Source: Streptomyces spinoverrucosus (GTDB taxonomy: Bacteria > Actinomycetota > Actinomycetes > Streptomycetales > Streptomycetaceae). Taken from it: a stretch of DNA of 64,000 nt. Each line of letters starts with the position of its first letter. Positions within the stretch are counted from its first letter, which is position 1. The stretch covers positions 62,001 to 126,000 of the forward strand of contig NZ_BJND01000027.1 in the NCBI RefSeq assembly GCF_006539505.1. Reading direction: 5' to 3'. The notes under the pieces were generated by a model that made no database searches, was not told the DNA's origin, and was given only the letters and a program-made list of their open reading frames with translations. Position numbers and translations under genes: made by a program. Positions 1-8,376 of this stretch are shown piece after piece.

Positions 1-467
1 GCGAGGCACCCGCGGTGTACGAACGGCACACCGGGTTCGCCGAGCGCACCCTCGACGGACTCCGCGCCCGCGCCCGTGAGCTGGGCCTCAGGGTGCTGCA
101 CCGGCCGTGCGAGGGCGGGTACGACGCGATGGCGGCGACGCTCGCCCGAGTCTTCGACGAGCGCCCGGCGACCACGGGCTTCGTCGTGCAGAACGAGTCG
201 GCGGTCGAACCGCTGCTCGCGCTGCTGCGTCAGCAGGGCCGGGCCGTGCCGGAGGACGTGTCGGTCGTCGGGATCTGCCCGGACCAGGTCGCCACCCAGG
301 CGTCGGTGCGGCTGACGTCGGTCGCCATCCCGGCGCAGGAGATGGGCCGGCACGCAGTGGAACAGCTGGTCGCCAAGCTGGACGGGCGCGGCAGCGACGA
401 AGTGCTGCTGCTCGCCCCCGAGTTGACGGTCCGGGCAAGCACGGGCCCGGTGCCGTCCGGGTCCTGA
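1..467 (+). CDS. LacI-family transcriptional regulator, C-terminal part (5' truncated by window)
   Basis: Only the C-terminal sugar-binding half of a LacI/GalR-type repressor is present; the reading frame is open to the left edge (first full codon at base 3) and ends with TGA at 465-467. The visible part matches the periplasmic-binding-protein-like effector domain. It has a VPEDVSVVGI stretch followed by the segment ending TSVAIPAQEMG, which normally forms the last strands and dimer interface, and a C-terminal LLLAPELTVRAST segment typical of the end of LacI proteins. The DNA-binding helix-turn-helix lies outside the window. It lies 103 bp upstream of the GH31 glycosidase on the same strand, so it may regulate that gene. 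It is also the nearest orphan candidate for the TCGAAGCGCTTCGA operators at 24184 and 24343; that link is inference. Confidence 0.88.
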   Translation, partial: EAPAVYERHTGFAERTLDGLRARARELGLRVLHRPCEGGYDAMAATLARVFDERPATTGFVVQNESAVEPLLALLRQQGRAVPEDVSVVGICPDQVATQASVRLTSVAIPAQEMGRHAVEQLVAKLDGRGSDEVLLLAPELTVRASTGPVPSGS

Positions 468-476
468 CCCGCACTT

Positions 477-490
477 TTCAAGGCCTTCGA
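477..490. promoter_or_regulatory. degenerate operator-like palindrome upstream of GH31 gene
   Basis: TTCAAGGCCTTCGA sits just after the LacI stop codon and about 80 bp before the GH31 start. It matches 10 of 14 positions of the perfect palindrome TCGAAGCGCTTCGA found twice in the xyloglucan-type promoter region at 24184-24356. It could be a weak site for the same LacI repressor. The centre differs (GGCC rather than GCGC), so this is tentative. Confidence 0.22.
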
Positions 491-515
491 GTGGCCCTTC
501 GAGGGCACGTCCCTG

Positions 516-557
516 GTCTGCACTCCTCTGTCTGCACTCCCCTGTCTGCACCCCCCC
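516..557 (+). repeat. three 14-bp tandem repeats in GH31 leader
   Basis: Three back-to-back copies of a 14-bp unit beginning GTCTGCAC start at 516, 530 and 544. Copies 1 and 2 differ at one base and copy 3 degenerates into a run of C. The repeat ends just before the ribosome binding site CAGGAG of the GH31 gene. It may be replication slippage or a site read by a DNA-binding protein. Confidence 0.6.
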
Positions 558-570
558 AGGAGCACGCCAC

Positions 571-2622
571 GTGAATCAGTCTGCCGAAAACCAGACCTCT
601 TCAGGCGCGGTCAGCCTCGCGCAGTCCTCCCCCACCGTCGGCACGTTCCGCGAGCGGGACGGCGCTCTGGAGTGGAGCGGCCGCCAGGAGACCGTACGCA
701 TCGAGCCCTGGGGACCGGACGCGGTCCGGGTCCGGGCGCGGCTCGGCGGCCCGATCCTCGACGGGCTGCCCGGCGCGCTGCTGGCCGAGGCCCCGGCCAC
801 CGAGAGCACGGTCAAGATCGGTGACGGGGAAGGACAGTTGACGGTCGGGTCGCTGACCGTGCACGTCGATGCCGAGGGGCTCATCCGCTTCCTGCGCACC
901 GACGGCTCGGGGGAACTCCTCGCCGAGGAGCGCGCCCACTTCTGGTGGCCCGGCCCCCGCCTCTACACCGCCATCGGCAACGGCCACCACCGGCTGGAGC
1001 AGCGGTTCGCCGCCTACGAGGACGAGCAGCTGTACGGCCTCGGCCAGCACCAGCACGGGCGGCTCGACCAGAAGGGCCTGGTCATCGACCTGGTCCAGCG
1101 CAACGCCGAGGTCGGCATCCCGGTGCTCACCTCCAGCCGGGGCTACACCCTGCTGTGGAACAACCCGGCGATCGGCCGCGTGGAGCTGGCGCACAACGGC
1201 ACCCGCTGGGTCGCCGACTCCGCCCGCCAGCTCGACTACTGGATTACCGCGGGTACCCCGGCCGACGCTCAGCGCCGCTACAGCGCGGTCACGGGCCGGA
1301 CGCCGATGCTGCCTCAGTGGGCGGCGGGCTTCTGGCAGTGCAAGCTGCGCTACCGCACCCAGGAAGAACTCCTCGCCGTGGCGCGGGAGTACAAGCGGCG
1401 CGGGCTTCCCCTCGATGTGATCGTCTGTGACTTCTTCCACTGGACCCACCTGGGCGAGTGGAAGTTCGACCCGAAGGAGTGGCCCGACCCGGCGGCCATG
1501 GTCCGGGAGCTGGACGAGCTGGGCGTGCAGCTGGTGGTCAGCGTGTGGCCCTCGGTCTCACCGCTGTCCGAGAACCACTCCCTGATGGAGCAGCGCGGCT
1601 ACTTCATCGGCACCCAGTACGGCCCGATGGCCCACGCCGACTGGCCGGACAAGGAGGTGGCGTCGACGGTCCAGGTCGCCTTCTACGACGCCACGAACCC
1701 GGATGCCCGGGAGTTCGTGTGGTCGCGGGTGAAGGCGAACTACCTGGAGCCGTACGGCATCAAGGCGTTCTGGCTGGACGCCTGCGAGCCCGAGCTGAAG
1801 CCGGGCTTCCAGGAGAACCTGCGCTACTGGGCGGGCCCGGGTCTGGAGGTCGGCAACCTCTACCCGGCGGAGAACGCCCGCGCCTTCCACGAAGGCCTCA
1901 CTGCGTCCGGCGAGGACGAGATCATCACCCTCAACCGCTCGGCCTGGGCGGGCAGTCAGCGCTATGGCGCCGCCCTGTGGTCCGGGGACATCGGCACCGA
2001 CTTCCCGACCCTGCGCCGCCAGATCGCCGCCGGTCTCAACACAGCGCTCTCCGGCATCCCCTGGTGGAACACGGACATCGGCGGCTTCCACGGCGGCGAC
2101 CCGGACGACCCGGCGTACCGCGAGGTGATGGTCCGCTGGTTCCAGTTCGGCGCGCTGTCCCCGCTGATGCGCCTGCACGGCTTCCGCGACCCGGGCATGC
2201 CGCTCGGCCCGGAGATGACCGGCGGCCCGAACGAGGTGTGGTCGTACGGCGAGGAGGCCGGCGCGATCCTGGAGAAGTACCTGCGGCTGCGTGAGCGTCT
2301 GAAGCCGTACGTCCTCGATGTCATGCGCGAGGCGCACGAGGAGGGGCTGCCGGTGATGCGGCCGCTGTTCCTGGAGTTCCCCAAGGATCCGGCGGCCTGG
2401 TCGGTGGACGACGCGTATCTCTTCGGCCGGGATCTGCTGGTGGCGCCGGTGCTGACGGCGGGCGCGACGGCCCGCACGGCCTATCTCCCGGCGGGCGCGA
2501 CCTGGACGGACGCGTGGACCGGTGAGACGTACGAGGGCGGTGCGACCGTGACGGTCGACGCCCCGCTGGACCGTATCCCGCTGTTCCTGCGCGACGGGGT
2601 CTCGCTGCCGGTCGCCGAGTAG
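571..2622 (+). CDS. GH31 glycoside hydrolase, alpha-xylosidase-like
   Basis: A 683-residue cytoplasmic glycosidase without a signal peptide. The GTG start at 571 is preceded by CAGGAG with 8-9 bp spacing. The catalytic barrel begins near residue 245 (PQWAAGFWQCKLRYRTQEE), the pattern of YicI-type alpha-xylosidases. The expected nucleophile is Asp403 in FWLDACEPE and the acid/base is Asp473 in WSGDIGTDF. Length is a little under E. coli YicI (772 residues). It would remove alpha-1,6-xylosyl units from the non-reducing end of imported xyloglucan oligosaccharides. A plain alpha-glucosidase cannot be excluded from motifs alone, but the FWQCKLRYRTQEE and DFFHW segments favour alpha-xylosidase. It follows a LacI regulator on the same strand and supplies the debranching step that the xyloglucan-type operon at 13119-24063 lacks. 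Confidence 0.88.
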   Translation: MNQSAENQTSSGAVSLAQSSPTVGTFRERDGALEWSGRQETVRIEPWGPDAVRVRARLGGPILDGLPGALLAEAPATESTVKIGDGEGQLTVGSLTVHVDAEGLIRFLRTDGSGELLAEERAHFWWPGPRLYTAIGNGHHRLEQRFAAYEDEQLYGLGQHQHGRLDQKGLVIDLVQRNAEVGIPVLTSSRGYTLLWNNPAIGRVELAHNGTRWVADSARQLDYWITAGTPADAQRRYSAVTGRTPMLPQWAAGFWQCKLRYRTQEELLAVAREYKRRGLPLDVIVCDFFHWTHLGEWKFDPKEWPDPAAMVRELDELGVQLVVSVWPSVSPLSENHSLMEQRGYFIGTQYGPMAHADWPDKEVASTVQVAFYDATNPDAREFVWSRVKANYLEPYGIKAFWLDACEPELKPGFQENLRYWAGPGLEVGNLYPAENARAFHEGLTASGEDEIITLNRSAWAGSQRYGAALWSGDIGTDFPTLRRQIAAGLNTALSGIPWWNTDIGGFHGGDPDDPAYREVMVRWFQFGALSPLMRLHGFRDPGMPLGPEMTGGPNEVWSYGEEAGAILEKYLRLRERLKPYVLDVMREAHEEGLPVMRPLFLEFPKDPAAWSVDDAYLFGRDLLVAPVLTAGATARTAYLPAGATWTDAWTGETYEGGATVTVDAPLDRIPLFLRDGVSLPVAE

Positions 2623-2629
2623 CGAAGAA

Positions 2630-2664
2630 CCTTGGCCGCCGGGATGAGGTCCCGGCGGCCAAGG
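2630..2664. terminator. bidirectional hairpin terminator
   Basis: A perfect 15-bp inverted repeat (CCTTGGCCGCCGGGA and its complement) with a 5-base loop separates the converging GH31 gene, which ends at 2622, from the minus-strand hydrolase, which ends at 2680. There is no long T run, as is usual in high-GC actinobacteria. Confidence 0.85.
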
Positions 2665-2679
2665 CCCAGCAGAAACCCC

Positions 2680-5223
2680 TTATCCGACGACCCGGCCCAG
2701 CTCGATCCGGTCGATGTCCGGTGCCCACGCGGTCGCGTTGCCGAACGTCACCTTGTTGGAGCCCTCCTTCAGGTCCACGGGGACGCCGAGGGTCCAGTAG
2801 TCGTCCCAGCTCCAGGTGTTCTTGAAGGTGACCTTCCGGGCAGTGCCGGAACCGACGGTGATGTCCGCAGTACGGGACATGATGTCCGTGTTGTAGGCGT
2901 GGCCGTTGTCGCGCCGGTCGTTGTGGGCGTAGTGGACGACCAGCAGATAGCGGCCGGACCTGGGCGCGTTCACGGTGAACTCGGCGGTGCTGTCGGCGCT
3001 GTTGCCCAGCCAGCCGATGTGCGACCCGGCGGATGCGTACGCCGACTCCACCAGCCGGGCGCCGCCCGCGAGGGTGGCCGAGGCGCCCTCGTAGGAGAGC
3101 GTGCCCGCGGTGGAGCCGCCGCCCGAAACGTCGAGGGAACGGACGGCGGCGTGGCCCGCGGTCATCGCGACGCGGTTGTTGCCCGCGACGAGGTAGAGGC
3201 GCAGGGGCCGTCCGGGTGCCGCCGTCACCGTCTCCCCGTGGAGCGCGAGCCGCACCGCCGCCGACCCCCTCGACACCACCGTGTAGTAGCCGTCGCGCGG
3301 GGCGTACACGTCGAAGACCGCCTGGTCGCCGCCCCGCAGGACGAGCGCGCCGGTGCCGGCGCCGGTCGAGGAGGAGTAGTCGTAGGAGGGCCGCCCGCTG
3401 ATGTCCGCGAGGGTGGCCTCGTACGACGTCGAGGGCTCGCCCGTGCGGGCGGTCAGGTCGATGCGGTCGAGGGTGACCTCGGCGTCGCCCTTGGCCAGGG
3501 TGAGGACGTGGGTGCCGGCCGGGAGCCGGACGGTGACGTCCTGCTTGGCGCGGTAGGTCCAGTTCTCGGTGGACGGGTAGGTGACCGTCACCGGTTCCCC
3601 GCCGTCGATCGACAGCTTCTGGGTGGCGGGGGCGCCGGACTGGTTGCCGTAGAGGATCGCCAGGTCGTACGTCCCGGACTTCGGCACCGTCACCGTGAAG
3701 TCGACCTTGCTGGTCGGGGTGTTGAGCGAGCCGACGTCCTTGGTGCCAGAAGCCGCGTAGCCGTTGGCGTTGCTGACGGTGCCCTGGGTGTAGACGCGGC
3801 CGCCGGTGATCGCCGCGTCCTCGGCCTCGTACGAGGCGGACCACGGGACGGCGGGGGCGGCCGGGGTGCCGGAACCGCCGGGGGTGAGGACGATCCGGTA
3901 CGCCGACATCTTGTGCATGCCGCGCAGCGGGACCGTCACCGTGCCGTCGGCCGCGACGGTGAGCTTCGTGCGGGCGAGGACGCGCGGCGCCGCGTGCTGT
4001 CCCTCGTACCCCGACCAGGCGGCCTCGGCGACGGTCGCGGTGACCGTACGGCCGAACAGCGACCGGGAGACATTGCGCACCACTACGTCGGAGTCACCGT
4101 CGGCGCCGCCGAGCAGGACCTGGGCCTGGCGGCGGGAGCGATCGACGGAAGCGAGGCCCTGGAGGGTGTCGATGGTGTGGGGCTGCGGCGGGGTCACCTT
4201 GACGGTGTCGCCGGTGAGCCCGGCGTACCAGCGGAAGAACCACCAGCCGCCGTTGGGGATGTTGCTGCGCACGACATGGCCGCTGAGGTTGCCGGCCGCG
4301 TCCCAGTACGCCGCGTTGGCGTACACCTTGTTGCGCTCGAACATCGAGACCCACTGGACGAGTTGCCCGGGCACGGACAGGTCGCGGCGGTTGGCGTACT
4401 CATCGATGTTGATCTTCAGGGGCGCGATGCCCGCCTCGCGTTCCAGCGCGCGGTAGTTGTCGTAGTGCGCCTGGAAGTCGCGCAGCGAGCCGGAGCCCAG
4501 CTCGTGCCAGGTCATGATCTGCGGGAGGACGTTCTCGCGCTTGGCGAAGGCGAGGAAGTCGCGGAGCAGACGGGTGTGGTAGGCGGACTCGTTGGGACCG
4601 GCGATCCTCGCGTCCGGGTCGATGGCGCGGATGCGGTGGTAGACCGTCTTCCAGTCCTGGAAGAAGCGATCGCGGTTCTTCTCGTAGGTGGCCTGGTCGG
4701 AGACGCCGAGGTGGTACCAGATCTGGTCGGGCTCGTTGAACGGGACATAGACGAAACGGTCGCTGTTCGGGTCGGCCGCCACCTCCTTGACGATCTTGTC
4801 GACCTTGGGGAGGTAGTCGTCGATGCCGAGGTCCTCGTACGGCCACTTGGCGTAGATGTCCTGCATCATGACGTTGATCTCGCCGCCGCCGTTGCGGAAG
4901 AACGACTTGGAGACGGTGAGCGCGTCGCCGTTGGGATGCTGGGCGCCGCCCTCCGGCTTCTGCGAGATGCTGGTGATCTTCAGCGGTTCCAGGGCCGCGT
5001 CGCTGGGCACGCCGTCGTCGCTGAGGCCGTAGAGCGCGCCGTTGGCGCCGAGCGTCACCGGGCCCTCGGGGGCGGAGAGGTCGACGGTGAGGCGCTGTGG
5101 GTCGGCGGCTGCGGCCGGTCCCGCTGCGGGGAGTGTGCCTGCCATGGTGGCGACTCCAAGGGCGGCTGTGACCAGGGCGGTTCTGGTACGGGACCTCGTG
5201 CGGGATCTGGTGCGGGGGCTCAC
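2680..5223 (-). CDS. secreted clan GH-A (GH39-like) glycoside hydrolase with C-terminal carbohydrate-binding modules
   Basis: An 847-residue exported enzyme. The GTG start at 5223 has GGAGG seven bases upstream. An unusually Arg-rich n-region (RTRSRTRSRTRT) precedes a hydrophobic core and AAA cleavage site near residue 40. The N-terminal ~430 residues look like a (beta/alpha)8 barrel: VPFNEPDQIWY carries the Asn-Glu-Pro acid/base motif of clan GH-A and LKINIDEYANR fits the strand-7 nucleophile glutamate. From about residue 455 there are three beta-sandwich-like modules, each opening with a SYEA/SYEG pattern typical of CBM35/CBM6-like domains. The family is uncertain; GH39 or a relative is the best guess. 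It starts 25 bp after the permease stop and so is probably the last gene of the importer operon, releasing the sugars that the importer takes up. Confidence 0.72.
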   Translation of the reverse strand: MSPRTRSRTRSRTRTALVTAALGVATMAGTLPAAGPAAAADPQRLTVDLSAPEGPVTLGANGALYGLSDDGVPSDAALEPLKITSISQKPEGGAQHPNGDALTVSKSFFRNGGGEINVMMQDIYAKWPYEDLGIDDYLPKVDKIVKEVAADPNSDRFVYVPFNEPDQIWYHLGVSDQATYEKNRDRFFQDWKTVYHRIRAIDPDARIAGPNESAYHTRLLRDFLAFAKRENVLPQIMTWHELGSGSLRDFQAHYDNYRALEREAGIAPLKINIDEYANRRDLSVPGQLVQWVSMFERNKVYANAAYWDAAGNLSGHVVRSNIPNGGWWFFRWYAGLTGDTVKVTPPQPHTIDTLQGLASVDRSRRQAQVLLGGADGDSDVVVRNVSRSLFGRTVTATVAEAAWSGYEGQHAAPRVLARTKLTVAADGTVTVPLRGMHKMSAYRIVLTPGGSGTPAAPAVPWSASYEAEDAAITGGRVYTQGTVSNANGYAASGTKDVGSLNTPTSKVDFTVTVPKSGTYDLAILYGNQSGAPATQKLSIDGGEPVTVTYPSTENWTYRAKQDVTVRLPAGTHVLTLAKGDAEVTLDRIDLTARTGEPSTSYEATLADISGRPSYDYSSSTGAGTGALVLRGGDQAVFDVYAPRDGYYTVVSRGSAAVRLALHGETVTAAPGRPLRLYLVAGNNRVAMTAGHAAVRSLDVSGGGSTAGTLSYEGASATLAGGARLVESAYASAGSHIGWLGNSADSTAEFTVNAPRSGRYLLVVHYAHNDRRDNGHAYNTDIMSRTADITVGSGTARKVTFKNTWSWDDYWTLGVPVDLKEGSNKVTFGNATAWAPDIDRIELGRVVG

Positions 5224-5247
5224 GCTGGACCTCCGTATGAATGGGCG

Positions 5248-6075
5248 TTACTTGACGGCTCCACTGGTGATTCCGGACACGATCTTTCGCTGGGCCACCA
5301 GGAACACGGCGACCATCGGCAGGCTCATCACCACGACGTAGGCGAAGACGAGATGCCAGTTGTTGAGATAGAGCTGGGCGCTGGCGACCTTGTAGAGGTT
5401 GAGCGGGAGGGTCGCCCGCTCTCCGCCGCCGAGGACGAAGAACGCGTAGAAGATGTCGCTCCAGGCGTAGAGCATCACCATGATCGTCGCGGTGGCGATG
5501 ACGGGCCTGAGCAGCGGCAGGATGATGCGCAGGAAGATCCGCGGCGGTTTGGCGCCGTCCATTCGCGCGGCCTCCTCCAGCTCCATGGGGATCGCCCGGA
5601 TGAAGCCGGTCATGAAGAAGATGGAGGTGGAGAGGTACATGCCGGTGTAGACGGCGATCATTCCGGGGCGGGTGCCCGCCAGGCCGAGCTGGCGCAGCTC
5701 CATCACGATGGTGATGACGGCGGGCGGCAGCAGCAGTCCGCTGATGCACAGTGCGTACGCCGCCGAGACCAGCCTCGACCTGCGGCGCGCGAAGACCCAG
5801 GCGGCGCCCGCGCCGAGGATCAGGACGAGGACGACCGACGGCACCACGACGAGCAGGGAGTTGAGGAAGCCGCGGAGCATCTCGCCCTGGCTGACGGCGT
5901 CCTGGTAGTTGCTGCCCGGCTGCCAGTGCCCGGGCACGTCCAGGTTCGGCTTGATGGCCTCGGCCTGCGGCTTGGCGGACGTCACCAGGACCAGCCACAG
6001 CGGTACGCCGACGGCGAGCCCGGCGAGCAGGACGACCAGGGCCGGGCGGCCGTACCGCCACACCACCGGGGTCAT
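5248..6075 (-). CDS. carbohydrate ABC transporter permease, MalG type
   Basis: A 275-residue inner-membrane protein with about six hydrophobic segments, the first near residues 10-30. The EAA loop (EEAARMDGAKPPRIFLRIILP) that docks the ATPase lies near residue 180. The ATG at 6075 overlaps the TGA of the MalF-type gene by four bases (ATGA), so the two are translationally coupled. It forms the importer with the genes at 6072 and 6989. No ATPase is encoded nearby; in Streptomyces such CUT1 importers commonly share the multitask ATPase MsiK encoded elsewhere, which is family knowledge and not seen here. Confidence 0.9.
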   Translation of the reverse strand: MTPVVWRYGRPALVVLLAGLAVGVPLWLVLVTSAKPQAEAIKPNLDVPGHWQPGSNYQDAVSQGEMLRGFLNSLLVVVPSVVLVLILGAGAAWVFARRRSRLVSAAYALCISGLLLPPAVITIVMELRQLGLAGTRPGMIAVYTGMYLSTSIFFMTGFIRAIPMELEEAARMDGAKPPRIFLRIILPLLRPVIATATIMVMLYAWSDIFYAFFVLGGGERATLPLNLYKVASAQLYLNNWHLVFAYVVVMSLPMVAVFLVAQRKIVSGITSGAVK

Positions 6076-6992
6076 AGCAGCTGCTCCCTTCGCCGCAGGC
6101 CGATGACCAGCGGGATCGCGATGGCGACCACGACCAGGAAGAGCACGAGGCTCATCGCGGAGGCCTGGGCGTACAGGCCCTGGCCGAAGATCCGGAACAT
6201 GTAGATGTTGAAGACCTCGGTGGAGGCCGCGGGGCCGCCGCCGGTCGTGGCCTGCACGATGTCGAAGGTGTTCATCGAGCCGATCAGGGCCGTGGTGACG
6301 TTGAAGGTGACCGCCGGGGCGAGCATCGGCCAGCGCACCGACCAGAAGGTCCGCCAGGGGCCGGCGCCGTCGCACTTCGCGGCCTCCAGCATGTCGCCGG
6401 GGATGCCCTTCAACCCGGCGAGATAGATCAGCATGGACAGGCCCATCCACTTCCAGCCGTGGATGACCGTGACGAGGACGAGCGTCCAGGTCGTCGAGCC
6501 CAGCCACGGGATGTCCGTGCCCAGCACGGAGTTGACGGCGCCGTCCTGGTCGAGGAGGGCCTGGAAGACGTAACCGGTCGCGAGCGCGGAGATCAGCACC
6601 GGGAGGAAGAAGACCGCCCGGAAGAACCGGTTGAAGCGGGTGTCGGCCTCCAGCAGCAGCGCGAGCACCAGCCCGAAACCGTTCTGGAAGAGCGCCGCCA
6701 GAAGGGCGTAGAGCAGCGTCGTGCGGATCGCGCGGAGGAGGGAGCCGTCCTCGGCGATGGTGCGGAAGTTGTCGAGGCCGGTGAAGGCGATGTCCGCGTG
6801 GTAGGAGGACCAGTTGGTGAACGGGTAGTAGAAGTTGAGCAGGTTCGGCACCAGGAAGAACCCGGCGAAGACGGCGATCGCGGGCAGCGCGAACCACCAG
6901 GGGTGGTGGACGGCGGCACGCGGCAGCCGTCCGGCCCTCTTCGGTACGCCCGTCACGGGCGCGGTCTCGGTGCGTACGACCGTGTCCGTCAC
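6072..6992 (-). CDS. carbohydrate ABC transporter permease, MalF type
   Basis: A 306-residue membrane protein. Its N-terminal ~30 residues are cytoplasmic, followed by six predicted transmembrane helices (the first is WFALPAIAVFAGFFLVP near residue 32). An EAA loop (LEAAKCDGAGPWRTFWSVRWP) lies near residue 205. GTG start at 6992, overlapping the stop of the binding-protein gene by four bases (GTGA); the downstream MalG gene overlaps in the same way. The three genes form a coupled CUT1-type sugar importer. Confidence 0.9.
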   Translation of the reverse strand: MTDTVVRTETAPVTGVPKRAGRLPRAAVHHPWWFALPAIAVFAGFFLVPNLLNFYYPFTNWSSYHADIAFTGLDNFRTIAEDGSLLRAIRTTLLYALLAALFQNGFGLVLALLLEADTRFNRFFRAVFFLPVLISALATGYVFQALLDQDGAVNSVLGTDIPWLGSTTWTLVLVTVIHGWKWMGLSMLIYLAGLKGIPGDMLEAAKCDGAGPWRTFWSVRWPMLAPAVTFNVTTALIGSMNTFDIVQATTGGGPAASTEVFNIYMFRIFGQGLYAQASAMSLVLFLVVVAIAIPLVIGLRRREQLL

Positions 6993-8314
6993 GGCTGGAA
7001 CCCGGGTGCACCCTGGGCCTTGGCCACCTGCGTGAACTGGTCCTGGATGGCCTGGGCTACCTGCTCGGGCGTCTTCTTGTCGTAGAGCATGTCGGCGAGG
7101 TAGAGGTGCGTGTCCGGGGCGACGATCGCCTTGGCCTGGAAGACGCCGATGGCCTTGGGCAGGGCCGCGACCTGGTCCTTGGCGGTCTGCGGCAGCCCGT
7201 CGGGGGTGGGCACGGACGGCTGCACGGACGGGATCTTCATCGCCTCGATGTAGGCGGGGTAGTCGGGGCCGAGCCAGAAGGCGAGGAACTGCCGGGCGGC
7301 GTTCTGCCGCTTCTCGTCACCGGTCTTGAAGGCGACGACCCCGTTGGTCTGGTCGGGCGAGTACATGCCGGTGGCGGAGGAGTTGGCGATCGGGAACCAG
7401 CCGATCTTCTGGTCGATCTCGGCGGTGGAGTACTTGGCCTGCAACTGGCTCTGGAAGGAGGTGACGTTCAGGACCATGCCGGCCTCGCCCTTCCACAGGG
7501 CGTCGGCCTGGCCGGTGAAGGTGCCGGTGCGGTAGTTCTTCTGCGCGAGTCCGGCGTCGAGCAGCTTCTCCTTGTACTTCTTGATCGCGCCGACGACGAC
7601 GGGGTCGGTCCACTTCTCCTCGTTCTTGTTCAGGCGGTCCCACCACTGCTGGTCGAGGTCGGTGAGCTGCACCTGCATCTGCCACTGCAGGGGCCACTTG
7701 TCGCCGCCGGCCTCGTAGAAGCCGGCCGCGTCGGTCTTGTCGGTGATGGTGCGGGCGAGGCCGAGCAGTTCGTCGTACGACTGCGGGAAGTCCTTCTCGC
7801 TGAGGCCCGCCTGCTTGAAGACGTCCTTGTTGTAGTAGACGCCGAGCATGGCGGGGCTGGTGACGATCGCCGCGTACCGCTTGCCGTCGATGACGCCGAG
7901 GGAGCGCTCGGTGTCGCCGAGCTTCGAGACCCACTCCTCGCCGTCGAGGGTGAGGAGGTTCTGCTGGGGCTGGACGAACGGCAGCGTGGAGATGGACGGC
8001 TGCCAGAACATCAGGTCGGGCCGGTCGCCGGAGGCCAGCTTGGTCGGCACGTTCTGCTCGTAGAGGTCCGGGATCGCCTGCGTCTCCACCTGGGCGCCGG
8101 TGGCCTTCTCGAAGGCGTCGATGACCTGCTTCGGCGCGTTGACGGTGTTCTGCGCGGTCCACATGGTCAGCCGTACGCCGTCCAGGCGGGCGGTGGGGTC
8201 GACCGCCGCCTGCTTGTCGTCCGTACCGGCGTCGCCCGCGGTGGGGTCGCTGCACGCGGTGGCGGCCAGGGCGGAGACGCATATCAGGGCCAGCGCGGGG
8301 AGGGCTCGTCTCAT
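6989..8314 (-). CDS. extracellular sugar-binding lipoprotein of ABC importer
   Basis: A 441-residue substrate-binding protein. The ATG at 8314 is preferred because GTGAGG lies nine bases upstream; a GTG two codons earlier is too close to it. The signal peptide ends in a lipobox-like ALAATAC at Cys20. The mature protein shows the family-1 solute-binding pattern, including VDAFEKATGAQVE-type and GVYYNKDVFKQAGL segments. It would capture an oligosaccharide outside the cell and pass it to the MalF/MalG-type permeases with which it overlaps. The sugar is unknown. Neighbouring LacI, GH36 and GH-A enzymes suggest a plant or algal glycan fragment. The LacI gene lies 62 bp upstream, reading the same way. 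Confidence 0.9.
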   Translation of the reverse strand: MRRALPALALICVSALAATACSDPTAGDAGTDDKQAAVDPTARLDGVRLTMWTAQNTVNAPKQVIDAFEKATGAQVETQAIPDLYEQNVPTKLASGDRPDLMFWQPSISTLPFVQPQQNLLTLDGEEWVSKLGDTERSLGVIDGKRYAAIVTSPAMLGVYYNKDVFKQAGLSEKDFPQSYDELLGLARTITDKTDAAGFYEAGGDKWPLQWQMQVQLTDLDQQWWDRLNKNEEKWTDPVVVGAIKKYKEKLLDAGLAQKNYRTGTFTGQADALWKGEAGMVLNVTSFQSQLQAKYSTAEIDQKIGWFPIANSSATGMYSPDQTNGVVAFKTGDEKRQNAARQFLAFWLGPDYPAYIEAMKIPSVQPSVPTPDGLPQTAKDQVAALPKAIGVFQAKAIVAPDTHLYLADMLYDKKTPEQVAQAIQDQFTQVAKAQGAPGFQP

Positions 8315-8376
8315 GATCACGTACCTCACGTGCCTTTCACGAACGGGGGTCCAGGAGGCGGCGGTACCGGGCTTGT

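Noticed and set aside
2632-6204. 1190-residue open frame on the plus strand
   Set aside because: It is antisense to the clan GH-A hydrolase and permease genes, has no recognisable motif and a composition typical of mirror frames in high-GC DNA.
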